From contig OX352774.1 of assembly GCA_947095535.1 (NCBI GenBank), positions 180,356,200 through 180,420,199 of the forward strand: a stretch of 64,000 nt of DNA, given 5' to 3'. Below are positions 25,855 through 37,909 of the stretch, in pieces. The first letter of the stretch is position 1; every line of letters begins with the position of its first letter. Both the position numbers and the translations under genes were made by a program. Under the pieces are notes generated by a model. The model did no database searches. It was given only the letters and a program-made list of their open reading frames with translations, and was not told the origin of the DNA. This stretch comes from Poecilobothrus nobilitatus. Lineage: Eukaryota; Arthropoda; Insecta; Diptera; Dolichopodidae.

Positions 25855-26790
25855 TTATATCCTACACCTAAAGTATAGGGTATATATTAATTTTGGTATG
25901 GTGCTTTTAACCACCAAAGGAAACGAATTGGATATGGGCATGTATATATATTCTGAATCATGGTCATCTCCTGAATCGATTTAACGATGTCCGTCCCTCC
26001 ATCCGTCCGTCCGTTCGCACTATAACTTAAAAACTAATAAAGCTATCTTGATGAAATTTATACAGTAGGTTACTAATTTCGAAAGAAAGGCGGGGATTGT
26101 ATTTGGGAAAAATCGGTCCATTGGTTCGGAGTCTGGAAATTTCCGAACGAGAACGGAGCAAACGAGCATATCTCCAAAACCAACAAAGATAGGATCTTTA
26201 AATTTGTACAAGGATGTTCTGTCATGTTTTCTTAATGTCCCTGAAATTTAAGAGGATTTGAGTTAGAATTTTAGAAGTCTCCGAACGAGCCCCAGAGCAA
26301 ACGAACATATCTTCAAAACCAATAAAGATAGATTCTGTTATGTTTCCTTTTCTTTAAAATTCGAAACTGACATTTGAGATGATTTGAATCTTCGGATTTT
26401 GAAAGCTTCCGAACTAGCCAAAAAGGAAACGAGCATACCTCGAAAACCAATAATAATAGAACGTTTAAAATTGAAACAAGAATGTTCTGTAATATTTCTT
26501 CTATGTCGCTGAAATTTGAGATGAATTGGAGTGGTGGTTCGGGTAACTGACACACTCTTCCTAAGGTCTAACAAGCATATCTTCAACATTAATAAAGTTA
26601 GAAACTTGAAATTTTGTACAAGGGTGTTAAATCATTCTTGTTTTCCGTTTCTGAAATTCGAATTGAATAAGGAAGGAAAGGGAGGTGATTCAAGCAATTG
26701 CCAAAAAACTTATGGATTTTTAATTTAATTAGAATTATTTAGGTGTAGGGTATTAATAAGTCGGTTGCATCGACTTACTGTTACATTTAC
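25855..26790. mobile_element. Dispersed fly repeat with GTCCGTCCGTC core and internal ~135-bp tandem units
   Basis: The left end has CCTACACCTAAAGTATAGGG and the right end has the related inverted GGTGTAGGGTATTA, so the ends look like terminal inverted repeats. Near 25990 is CCGTCCCTCCATCCGTCCGT, a signature of interspersed repeats in fly genomes. Between 26040 and 26660 there are four to five diverged units of about 135 bp, each with CGAACGAGC, GCATATCTCCAAAACCAA, a TAAAGATAG box and an ACAAGGATGTTCTGT-like box. At the right end AAGTCG and CGACTT flank a short loop (26758-26778). No protein is encoded. ORFs on both strands arise from the repeat. Confidence 0.7.
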
Positions 26791-29700
26791 TTGTTTATTT
26801 CTTTATTTGATCCCAAGAATAGTAATAATAATAATATTAAGCTATAGATTTTTACCAATTTTCATTTTTATATTTAAGAAACTATAATGTTGGTTGAGTA
26901 AGAGTGAAAATATTAAAAAGAAAATCAAAAAAAAAAAACCTTAAATAAATTATAATTCAATTTAAAAGAATTTATTAAGGTTGAAGTTTTTCATAGATTG
27001 ACAATAAATCATGTTTCAATCAATCATTACATTTTATAAATGTAAAGAATGTGTAAAGGAGATGTTATGTAAGCAAAATATATAAAACCACAATTAATTT
27101 TTTTAATAATTGTTAATAAAATAAAATAGTTTTCTTTTTGTTGGAATATTTGTATTAAAAGGACATCTTTTTATTTGTATTCCTTCAATCAATCAATAGA
27201 TTCTACAAACAATTATCTTGTATAGGATATAAAAAGAGGATAGAAAAAACCCACCTGGAAAAATTTAATTTTTGATTTTTTTTTTTTTTTACTTTTTATA
27301 TACATGGTATGTATGTATTTTCATTGACATTTTCTTACATTAAACATTAAGAAAAGTTCCATTATCATTTTAATTATATGATTCTGGCTCTGATTTAAAT
27401 TTATTTTTGACTATTTATTATTTTATTTATTTTTATTTTTTTTTCTAGAAAATTGACTATTTTTTTTTTAAATTTTTTTAAAATTTTTGTAATTTTATTA
27501 CCATATCATTTTAACAATTAATAATACAAATAAACATAAAATATTAATTATTATTTAACAGAACGAATATTAATTTTTTTTTTTTTTTAAATTTTTTCTT
27601 AATTACTTATAAAATATATTTTATTAGATATTTGTATATTTTTGTGTACTTATATATTAAATATATATATATATATATATATAATTTTATAAAATAGCAA
27701 CTAAATTGTATAAAAATTTTTGAATTTTAATAAATATATATGTATATTTTATTGAAATATTTTACTTTCATTTTCATTACAAAATTACAAAACAATGAAT
27801 TTTTTAATTTAGTGTTTTTTTTTTTTCAATATTTACTTAACAAAATATATATATATTTTTTTAAATTTTTTATTAATTTATAGCTAAAGTTTTATTTTTA
27901 TTTTTAAATATTTAAAATTACAAAACAATAATAAGTGAAAAAATTAATTGTTGTGACTAAAAGAAATTGTAAAAACATTTTGCTCCATTAATACCAAAAA
28001 CTAATAAAAAGAAGAAGAAGAATCTTATGAAGAAGAAAATCTTATGAGTATGAGAACATTCCAATGAGAACTAAACGTCATCCACAAAGTCTCTTAAATA
28101 TATTTTAACCTTCACTCTTTAGTTTCATTAGCTTCAAAATCTTATAACACTTTTTTCAATTTAACTGAAGACTTTTTTACTTTAAGTGAACATTTTTTAT
28201 TTTAACTGAATAAAACCTTTTTACTTCAGTAATTAAATATTTAATTTACATATATTTTATTTTCATAATGTATACTTGTATATACATATATATATATTTG
28301 GATGTATTATTTATTTATATACATACAATTTATATATTATTGTATACATTTTTTTAATTTAACTTTTTATTAAAAATTTCTTTATTTAAATTAAAAAATT
28401 TTCATATAAAATAAAAAAATTTTCACATAAAGTAAAAATTATTACAGTTTAAGTAAAAATTCTTCACTTAAAGTAAAAATGGTATACTATATATCGATGA
28501 TATGATGACTGTAACATTTATTAATATCATTTTTTAATATTTATTTTTTATAATCAATTAAAAAGATAGTCTTTATATAGATACTAAATAAGAAAATTTA
28601 TATCTTTATAATTTCATTAATTTCGTCATAATAAAATTTTAATATTTTTTTGCAGTCATTTGATACTTTTTTTGCCCAAACCTAATCTTTATATATTATA
28701 TTTCAATATAATGGCATATAAATGTAGAAATTGCTCTTCTTAAAAAAAATCCAATTACTATAGAGATTTTTATAGAGCAAAGTATAGATTTACTTAGAGA
28801 AAGTGTATGTATATAATTAAGATGCACTAAAAGAAAATATTAAATCTTATTAAAAAAATTAATAGTTAGTCAGTTCGAATATAATATGTAGTTCTAATAG
28901 AGAGCGGGTAATGTTTAATTAATAAAAATCCGGTAGAAATTGTGTTACAAAATACATTGTATCTTTTGAATATTCCTATATATACCAACGAACAAGCAAA
29001 AACAAAATATGTTTTAATAATTATGGTAAGCTTCAAAATGTTCAAGTATGTAAGAATCAAAACTCACTGAAATCATTTTTAAATAATTACATTACATACA
29101 TTGTAACAGTCACTATAATTTTACAAAGGACTATTATATGGTATAAAGCATGAATAGTTAAGATGATCATTGATTTGATATTTATGTAATTTAATATCAG
29201 TTTCTTAAGTAGTAGTATATAAATTTTGGATAAGGTTTGATTTACAAAAAATTAATATTGCAAATTAATTTTATTAATTATTATAAAAAGCATTTTTTTT
29301 TTTTTGTTCTTCTTAAAGTAATAAAAAAAAACCCTGTATTTATTATATACAATTTTTTTAAATATTTTTTATTGTTTTTTCATTTTTTTTTTTATTTTTC
29401 AACAATAAAAATTAAAAATATGCATATATTTAAAAATCAAAAAATTTTATTAACAGGCAGTCTCTATATATATATATTTTTTATATGTATATAATAAATT
29501 AAATTTCCATTTATTTATATTTATTTATAAATTATATTTCGTAATATATTTATGACATTTACGAAATTTACAAAATCAAAAATTAAATAAAAAATTAAAC
29601 GAAAAAATTATTATTTATATTCTATTAATACTAAAATTGTAATTAATTTTAATTTATTTTTGTTTTTTTTTTTCCCAACTATTTACAATTTATTTTAGAA

Positions 29701-32203
29701 ATTATTACACATTTTTTTCACAACTATTTTGTACAAGTTTTTTTTATTTATTTAAATATATAATTTTTTGTTTTTTTTTTTTTTTTTTAAATTAAATTAA
29801 ACTTAATAATATATAATATTTTTTTTTATATACATATATTATACTTTATTAATATACTTAATTAATAATAATTTTTGAATTATTTAATTGCATATAATAG
29901 AATACAATGTTATTTTTTTTTTTTATTTTATTTTATAAATAAAATTTTCTTATATAGGAAATTTATTAATATTTTAACTTAATTTATAAATTTTTTTATT
30001 TTTATATACAATATACATATATATATTATATATATAAATAAATTTCATTACATGTAGTTTAAGATTAAGGGATACATAGTTATAATTAATATTAATATTA
30101 AGTTTTATTTTTTTTTTTCTTAAATTAATTAATTAATAATTTCTTTTAAAAAAAGTATTATCAAAATTATTTTTAGTTAAGACTTATTTTTTTTTTTTTT
30201 TTAAATAAAAATTAATATAATTATATTAAATTTAGTCGAAATATTTTGAAAAAATAAAAACTTGTTATCTCTTCGGTAATTATTTTTGTTTTGATTTTTA
30301 TTTTATATTAATTTTTTTCGCTTGATTATTTCATTCTTTAAATTCTAAAATCAAAAAAAATTTTATGTTATGCATTTTAACAAAAATTTATAAAAATCTC
30401 TTTTGTGGATTAAAATTGTAGATAAATTCTATATATAAATTTTATATATTTGATATTTATATATATGGGTTTTTTTAATTAAAATTTTATATTGTAAATT
30501 TTATATATTTTGATATCTGTTTTTTTTTTTTTAATTTTCTTTCTGCCAAAATAATTGCAATTGCAACGTAAATCGGGGTTATGTATATTATTTTTAATTC
30601 TGTTTTTATTATAATACCAGAAACGTTTAACGGACTCTGGTGTCAGAACAGTTTAACGGATCATAGAAAAGAAAAATAGTGCACTGGCACCTTACGGATT
30701 CACAGGATCATTCCTACCAAATTTAGTTATAATCGGTAATCGGTAGTTATAATCGGTACACCGCGTAAAAATGCATAAATAACAAACAAACAAACATATT
30801 TTCTGATTTAAACAATAGATATAAAAAAAATGTTAAAAAAATATCTTTAAACAATTTATTATATTTTATTAACTGAAAATCTTTGAAACCATGTTTGTAA
30901 ATTCTAGAAATTAAAGTAGATATACATACAATATTTTAAAAACAATTAATATTAAATGTATTTTAACAATTAAGCACTGTCAATCGAAATTCAGCATAAT
31001 ATCAAATTGAATTTTTATTTAAATAATAAATTCTTAAAATAATATTTTTTTATAAAACATTTTTATTTTTCTCGGAATACCTTACAAGAGAATGTATATA
31101 CGAATGTATATTACATGCATAAACATATTATGGAGGCCGAGAATACTGAAAAAAATATTTTATGTATTTATTTATAATATTAATAATAAAATTATCTTCT
31201 AATATTTGAAGATTGTATTTTTTTTTTTCGGTTTTTTTTTTTTTTTAGAATAATTCACTTATTTTTTTTTATTTTTTTTTATTTTTTTAAATATTTTACA
31301 TTTTTCTTATCAACTAAGTTTTAAATTTTATTGGAACAGCCTTAAAGAATTTCAAAATATTTTTTTTTAATTTATTAATATAAATTAATAATGTTTGATT
31401 AAGTTTTATTAAAACATTTATTCATATTGTATTTTAAATATTTTATGTTATTTATTTTTTTTTTATTTATTTATTTATTTTTTTTTATTTATTATTGTGT
31501 TTGTATTGTTAAGATTTAATTTAAATTTTAAAAAGATGAAATGATTTTTTTTCTTATAGAATATTGAAAGAAGAAAATTTATAATTGTACATAAATAGAG
31601 AAAAGAAAGTATAAATTAATATTTTAATAGATCCTACTTTTTGTTTTTTTTCTACTACTTACTTTTTTGCCTTACTCTTATATTTTATGTTATTTGTTGT
31701 ATTTTTATATTTTTTTTTTGCTATTAGTTTTCTTTTTAATGTACCCTACTTTGATTTTTATTTTTAATTATCGTTATTTTTCATTATTTAGTTATTAATA
31801 TTATTATTATTTAGTTTATTCATATAAACTCCTAAAATTTTCTTTTATTAATTATATTGCATTTCGAAGTAAATTTAAAATAAAATTTTTGTTTTTTTTA
31901 ATTGTGAAAATTCTAATTTTTGTGCGAATAAAATGAAATAGTTTCCATATTATGTTTTAATATAATTTTGAATTAAAAAATTATCTAATAGTAACTGATG
32001 ATAGATGAGTTTTTATTTATATACTATTATACTGTTTTGTCTTCTATATTCAAAGTGATCAGATAAATATTTTAAATATCTACACCATATATAATGCGGT
32101 TCAGATATTTGAAGGAAATGCTATAATGTTAGAGAATTAGAATTATATATGAGAAGCTAATGGATTTTTTTTTCAATTTTATTTTCTTTTCTTATGTTAT
32201 TTT
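26791..32203. other. Long low-complexity AT-rich stretch, no gene seen
   Basis: T-rich plus strand with poly-T runs, (TA)n at 27660-27685 and 28285, and AAGAAG repeats at 28008-28040. At 28140-28480 short words such as CTTTTTTACTTTAAGTGAA and their inverses (TTCACTTAAAGTAAAAAT) recur. A moderate-complexity patch at 30610-30770 (AGAAACGTTTAACGGACTC and similar) is probably an old repeat. No coding evidence. Confidence 0.5.
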
Positions 32204-32445
32204 TGGACATGATAGAAAATTAGGCATGCATGTGGATCTTAAGTGTAGATTTTGCAGAGAAATTGGTGCTAGAGAAAAAGTGGACTTTTATTTTTTACTT
32301 TCTCTGCACCTGTCCTAGTCTGTCAAGACAAAGACGGAAATATCTTCATAGTTTCTTTTTTGAAGATTTAGGTGAACTCTCTGACATGGAACTGAGAAGG
32401 TTTTAAAGTTTTTGCCGCCAGAGTGGTATTATCGTTGCATAAATC
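32204..32445 (+). mobile_element. LINE remnant: C-terminal zinc-knuckle tail after RNase H
   Basis: TGHDRKLGMHVD near 32206 is followed by CRFCREIGARE, the His/Cys knuckle found after the RNase H domain of R1/I-type LINEs. After a frameshift, LCTCPSLSRQRRKYLHSFFF, EDLGELSDMELRRF and SFCRQSG continue in expected order to about 32441. Stops and frame changes show that it is dead. Confidence 0.75.
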
Positions 32446-33111
32446 TAGAGAAGCTTAACACCAACTATGGCTGAATAGTTTTTCATATGTGTTAAAAGTA
32501 CACTATACGAACCTATATAGAGTCTAGTGATAACTATAACGTGTGATTTCAACTTTCATATAAAAAAATATAATTTCGTTATGTTTCGTAAGAGGGATAA
32601 ACAACTATCATTAGAAGTGCGACCCATTGGCCATTGTGCACCTCAACTCAATAAGAAGTTTGCTTATCACAACAGCTCATCGAATTGGTCACTGTTACTA
32701 TAAAGAATCGGACAATGGCCCCCTGTTCAAACATCCTCATTTTGGGGAGATCTTTCCAGCAATCCTCTCCGAAGATTCTCCTCCTTTGAAATTCCAGGCA
32801 TTAGGCATTGGTAAATTGCCTAATTGAATTTTCGTCTCTGTTATTTTTTTTGTCATTTTTTAATTGATTTATTTTTATCAAAGTAAAATTTAAATTCATT
32901 TTTCAACATTATGGAATCTAGATGCGCTATTATTTATAAAGTTGTTAAAGTTGAATTAAACAATTCATGTTTTAAACAATATGGAAAAGAGAAATTTTGT
33001 AAATATTTGCTATAAAGTTTTTACTAGGCAGTCAAATTTTGTTTTAAAGAAACCACAAATAAAAAAAAATAAGATTAACGGAGCAAAATATTTCTTTGCT
33101 TAGTGTAACAG
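32446..33111. other. Repeat-like segment, unidentified
   Basis: The part 32590-32830 is less AT-rich. A 66-codon plus-strand ORF at 32627 could be more LINE-derived sequence, but it is not in the expected order relative to the zinc knuckle, so I leave it unassigned. Confidence 0.4.
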
Positions 33112-33120
33112 CCTTTAAAT

Positions 33121-33309
33121 TTTTTTTTTTTTTCATATATTTTACTGCCACATAAATGTGGATAGGAAATTACACAGCCTTTCCTGTTCAGCTGTGGTTG
33201 TACATGTCGGGGAAAGAACTCTTACGACGTGTATGGGATTCGAACCTACACTCCTTCGGTGTTTACAGCGTATTTTATACGCTCTTACCCACTAGACCGC
33301 CGAGGCCCC
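33121..33309 (-). mobile_element. tRNA-derived SINE with 9-bp target-site duplication
   Basis: Minus-strand copy of the same family as 7491. It starts GGGGGCCTCGGCGGTC and has A-box GTGGGTAAGAGCG, B-box GGTTCGAATCC, the GTCGTAAG hairpin arm (its partner arm decayed to CCCCGAC), the ATTTATGTGGCAG body and an A tail. CCTTTAAAT occurs on both sides (33112-33120 and 33310-33318), a clear target-site duplication that marks both ends. Confidence 0.92.
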
Positions 33310-33318
33310 CCTTTAAAT

Positions 33319-36300
33319 AATTTAATTGTTTAGTTGAGATTAGATTTTCAGAGAGATTTATTTAGACGAGATTAGATTTTTTTTAATTGATTAGGTAACT
33401 GATGTAATATATTGAACATTACAAAAGAAATTCCATAATACGATTCCATAAATCGATTTAAAAAAAAAAACGTACAAAAATAAAATTGAAGAAATTCTAG
33501 ATATTTTTAATCATAGATTAGTAAGATTCGTTAAATTAATCAAACATTATATAAATTTAATGTTAATTTAATGTTTAATGTTAAATTTTCTTTTCACATG
33601 TTCAGAAAGTAGAAAAGTTTTTTAATGTTTTTTGAATAGAAAAATAAAATGAAATTAATAAAATAAATAAAATTTTTTAAGTTATTTATATAAAAATAAT
33701 AAAAAAAACTCAAAATATATGTAACTGTTGTATTTAATATTAATAAATCAATATAAAAATGTATATAATTCTTTATGTATGTGTATACATATTTCTATTT
33801 ATATTAACCATCTATCATCTATTACTAATACCTACCTAATTTTTTTTTCCCTTAAAGATGATTTGATTTTTTCGCTGTCACACATGACACAGCACACACA
33901 TAACACAAGAAACAAAAGAGAAATAAAATGGATAATTTTTATTGTTTCTTTATTTTCAATTGTGTTGACAGTTTTGTCATTTTTATTTTTATTTTTTATT
34001 TTTAAAAATTGAAATTTAAAATTTATTTTTGTTATATATAACAGATAATAATTATAATTGTATATTATTATAAAATGTATATAAGTAAAAGAATATAATA
34101 ATTTAGATATTATATGTATAAATAGATATAGTATGTTATTATATGAAAGTATGTTTGTGTATATATATGTATATAATATGTTTATTTAAAGATTTTCTTT
34201 AATATTTTAAAATTTTGTATAATAGATAAATTTATCTTCAAAGTATTTTAATTTTGATATATATTTGGTATTTATAAATTTATTTATATAAGTAGGTATA
34301 TTTTTTATATATATTTATATATTATTATATATATATATGGTTTTTCTTTTTTTTTTGTTTAATAGCGTTTTAAACGAAGTGGAAAAAATTGCTCAATAAA
34401 AGCGTTATACAATGTTTTTTTTTTTTTTGCTGCGATGTTCGAATCAGATTATTTTTATATTTTAAATTTCTTTTCTTTTTTTTTTATATTTATTTTTTTA
34501 TCTTTTTCTATTTGTTATTTTATTTTACTTTTCTTTTCTTATTTGTTTATTTATTTATTAAATATTAATATATATATTTATATTCATTGAATTCTGAATT
34601 TATTTTGTTTTTTATTTATGTACATATTTATGTATATATATCTATTTAAAATATTATTCGTTTATGTATATTATATTATTATGTGTATATAAATATTGTA
34701 TGCAAGTATACATATATATATATATATATTTATTAATTTAATTTCGTTTGATGCAATGATATGATATCAATTTTATATTTTAAAAGTTTGTACGTATGGA
34801 TGTTTTTTTGATATAATTCAACAGAAGAACAAGTTAAGAAAAAAAAAAAAAAAATTAATATTAAATGAAAAAAATCTGAATGAATTCTGGTTTAATACGA
34901 CATATTTATTTATATAGGAATTCATATATTTATTCATTTATTTATTTATATTTTATTTTGTTCTTGTTTTTTTTTTTGTTTTGCACACGCATAAAAATAT
35001 TACGTTCTCTATCTTTTTTATCATTTATTTCCTTTTTTTTTTGGAAATTTTTTTTTTTGACTTTGTACTGTTTTTCTGGACAAAGTCGAGTTTTTTTTTT
35101 TTGTATCATATAAATATAATATATATGTCAGTATGTATATTTTCATAATTCGTTTGTTCCTGACTTTATTTTGTGGTTTTTCTTTTTATGCACAATATTT
35201 GATAATTCTTATCTTAAAATGGTCAATTTATTATTTTTTAATACTTTTTATTTTTTGATGATTTTTCATTAATATACGTGTATATTATAACATTATACTG
35301 AGTGTCTCGTAATATATGGAAATGATCAGATGTACATACATATGTAAATAACATAAATATATATTTATTTATATATTCATAAGTTAAAAAGTTCAATTAA
35401 TATTTGCTAGATAAAAGTAAATATTTTAGGTGTCATATTATTGCATGAATATGTCATATTAAATATGACTTTTTTTGAGTTAAGTGTAGATAAACTGTTA
35501 ATTGCAATTCAAATAGTAATTTTTTTGGGTATCAATCAAAAATTATATTTAATATTGAGGTTTTAAAATTTAACTTTTAAAATAAAATATTTTCATATTT
35601 TCACATTTTGTCAAGAATGTCTTAAAATTTAATTTTCTTTTATGCTATTCTTATGGGATTTTTACCGTTCATTTTAAAGACATTTAGGTATGTATGCATA
35701 AATTATTTCTAATCGTAAATCTTTTTACTTATTTTGACTTTCTCTATTCTATCCTAGAATAGTTTTAAAATATTGTGAAATACTCTGTAATCTGTATATA
35801 GATAAAATTGTTATATATGTGTATGTATATAAAGTGTATTAGGGTACTAAATAATTTATTATTGAATTTATTTAGAAAATTGAATTTTTATGGAGTTTTT
35901 TATTTTGACCATTTTTTTTACTGTTTATTTGTTTTTTCACAGAGGATGTAAGGATGATTAAAAAGGATGTAAAATTCATGTATTGTAATATTAGTAATTT
36001 TTTGTATAGTGTATAGTTTGTTTTGCAATTTATTTATTTTGTTATTTTATAGTTATATATATGTCACTTATTTTAGATAGTCATGTTTTGTAAATTTAAA
36101 AATTTTGAAAAGGTGGTGCAATCCATTAATAAATAATATCTATTCAGAGTTTACTAAATCATTTGTTCAAAATCGTTTAAAGTTCAATTTTATTTGCACC
36201 TTCATCCATTATATTTGGAGACTATCATAGATACTATCACACAAAATGTTATGGTTGGTTTACGTCTATTAATCTGTTTATTAAATTTATTTTCAAAGTT

Positions 36301-37090
36301 ATGAATATCTTTTACTAGCTTTCCAGCTTTAATTCCTCAAAATTAAATGGATTTTTTTTTCTTTTTCCTTTCCTCCTTTTGTTTCTTAAATACTTTTTTT
36401 TTGTAATTTACTATTTTGTTTTTTTTTCTGCAATTTTTTAAAATAATTTCCATTGAACTTTTAAATACTTCAATAATATCTCATCATTAAAAACTCATTA
36501 TTATTCCTTTCTTAAAATAAAAAACAAAAAAAAAAAAAAACAGAAAAATTATAGATAAGAAAGTTAAAAAAAAAAAGAAAAATAAAAAAGAAATAGATGA
36601 AACAAAAGTCAAGTTAAAAAAATGACGTGCTAAAGAGCACTGGAAAAGACAAAGAGTTAATGAATATATATTTTGTTAAAATGACTTCTATGCTCTCTAG
36701 TGATATTAAAATTACAGAAATTAAAATAATATAAAGAGAAGAAAAAAAATAATAAGATTTTTATTTTTTCAATTTTCTTATTACTAACATTACGTATCTT
36801 AAATGGATAATCTATGCAAAACATAAAATCTTAAATGGATAATCTATGCAAAACATAAAAATATTTTCTGATTAAATTCTTGGAATTTTTAATGAAAATT
36901 TAATCGGAAAATAAAAGTTAAAAGTAGTTTTTTTTTTTTGTAATTTTTGCTTAAATTTTTAATTATTAGACTTTGATTAAAATTTTTAAATAATATTCAA
37001 TATAAATGCCAAATGGTTTAGATTTAGAATATTTTTAAATAATTCTTTAACGAAATAAGAAGAAAATAATTAAGTATTTTGAATTTGTAT
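33319..37090. other. Low-complexity AT-rich DNA, no gene seen
   Basis: Poly-T runs, (TA)n near 34320 and 34715, and a near-exact 34-bp tandem repeat at about 36795-36860 (CTTAAATGGATAATCTATGC twice). ORFs at 33728 and 34880 are low-complexity F/Y/L/I-rich frames, not genes. Confidence 0.5.
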
Positions 37091-37094
37091 TATA

Positions 37095-37905
37095 CAGGGT
37101 GTCCCGGGAATAACGTGCCATAGAGCAGGAAATGATAGGAGAGTTAAAAAAAAACTAAAAATTGTATGGGAAGGGGTGGTCTATTCTGGACCCTTCCCGA
37201 GATATGAGGGCTTAAAGATTTTTAGCGACTTTTCATAAAAAAATCTATAACTTTTGAACCGCTTGCTATAGGGAAATAAAACAAAATACATTTTGTAGAG
37301 TAAATTGTCATCTTTAATTTATGTGTAATAATAATCCCCATATACCCCCAACAGTTACAAAGTTATGAAGGTTCAAAATAATTTAAAAAGGAAAAAATAT
37401 GTTTCAAACTCAATTTTCTTTTGAAACATCCTGTATTTGGAGTAAGTGTGTAATACACAAAATGTGTTAAGACACCTTTGAAAATAACAAACTTTTCTAT
37501 TTTGATTGAAAATAACACAGCGATTGAAAATAACACACTTTTCTATTCCTTATATCTCAAAACTGAGATAGAGAAAAAGTTGCTAGGTAATAATTATAGT
37601 GCTTGAAAAGCTGTTTCGAAATATGCTATAAAAAGTACCCCAGATACAGGATGTTTCAAAAGAAAATTGAGTTTGAATAAATTAAAAGCTGACAACTTTC
37701 TCTACAAAATGTATTTTGTTTTATTTCCCTATAGCAAGCGGTTCAAAAGATATAGATTTTTTTATGAAAAGTCGCTAAAAATCTTTAAGCCCTCATATCT
37801 CGGGACGGGTCCAGAATAGACCACCCCTTCTAATACAGTTTTTTTTTTGTTTTGAACTCTCCTATCATTTCCTGCTCTATGGCACATTATAATCGGGACA
37901 CCCTG
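37095..37905. mobile_element. Foldback/MITE element with long inverted arms and TATA duplication
   Basis: Ends CAGGGTGTCCCG and CGGGACACCCTG, flanked on both sides by TATA (37091-37094 and 37906-37909). The left arm to about 37312 is mirrored by 37700-37905, so the arms are about 210 bp with few mismatches. A second inner pair is present: AAACTCAATTTTCTTTTGAA near 37405 and its complement near 37655. No protein is encoded. The CAGGGTGTCCC end is common among arthropod inverted-repeat elements. The transposase source is unknown. Confidence 0.88.
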
Positions 37906-37909
37906 TATA

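Noticed and set aside
25990..26012. CCGTCCGT run as a telomere-like or CRISPR-like repeat
   Set aside because: It is a short tract inside a dispersed fly repeat, with no array of spacers.
28866..29494. ORFs rich in F, I, Y and K in AT-rich DNA
   Set aside because: Composition follows the base bias; no motif, no exon-like boundaries.
32590..32830. Further LINE RNase H sequence
   Set aside because: The ORF at 32627 has only a vague TGHC-like resemblance and is on the wrong side of the zinc knuckle; not assignable by eye.
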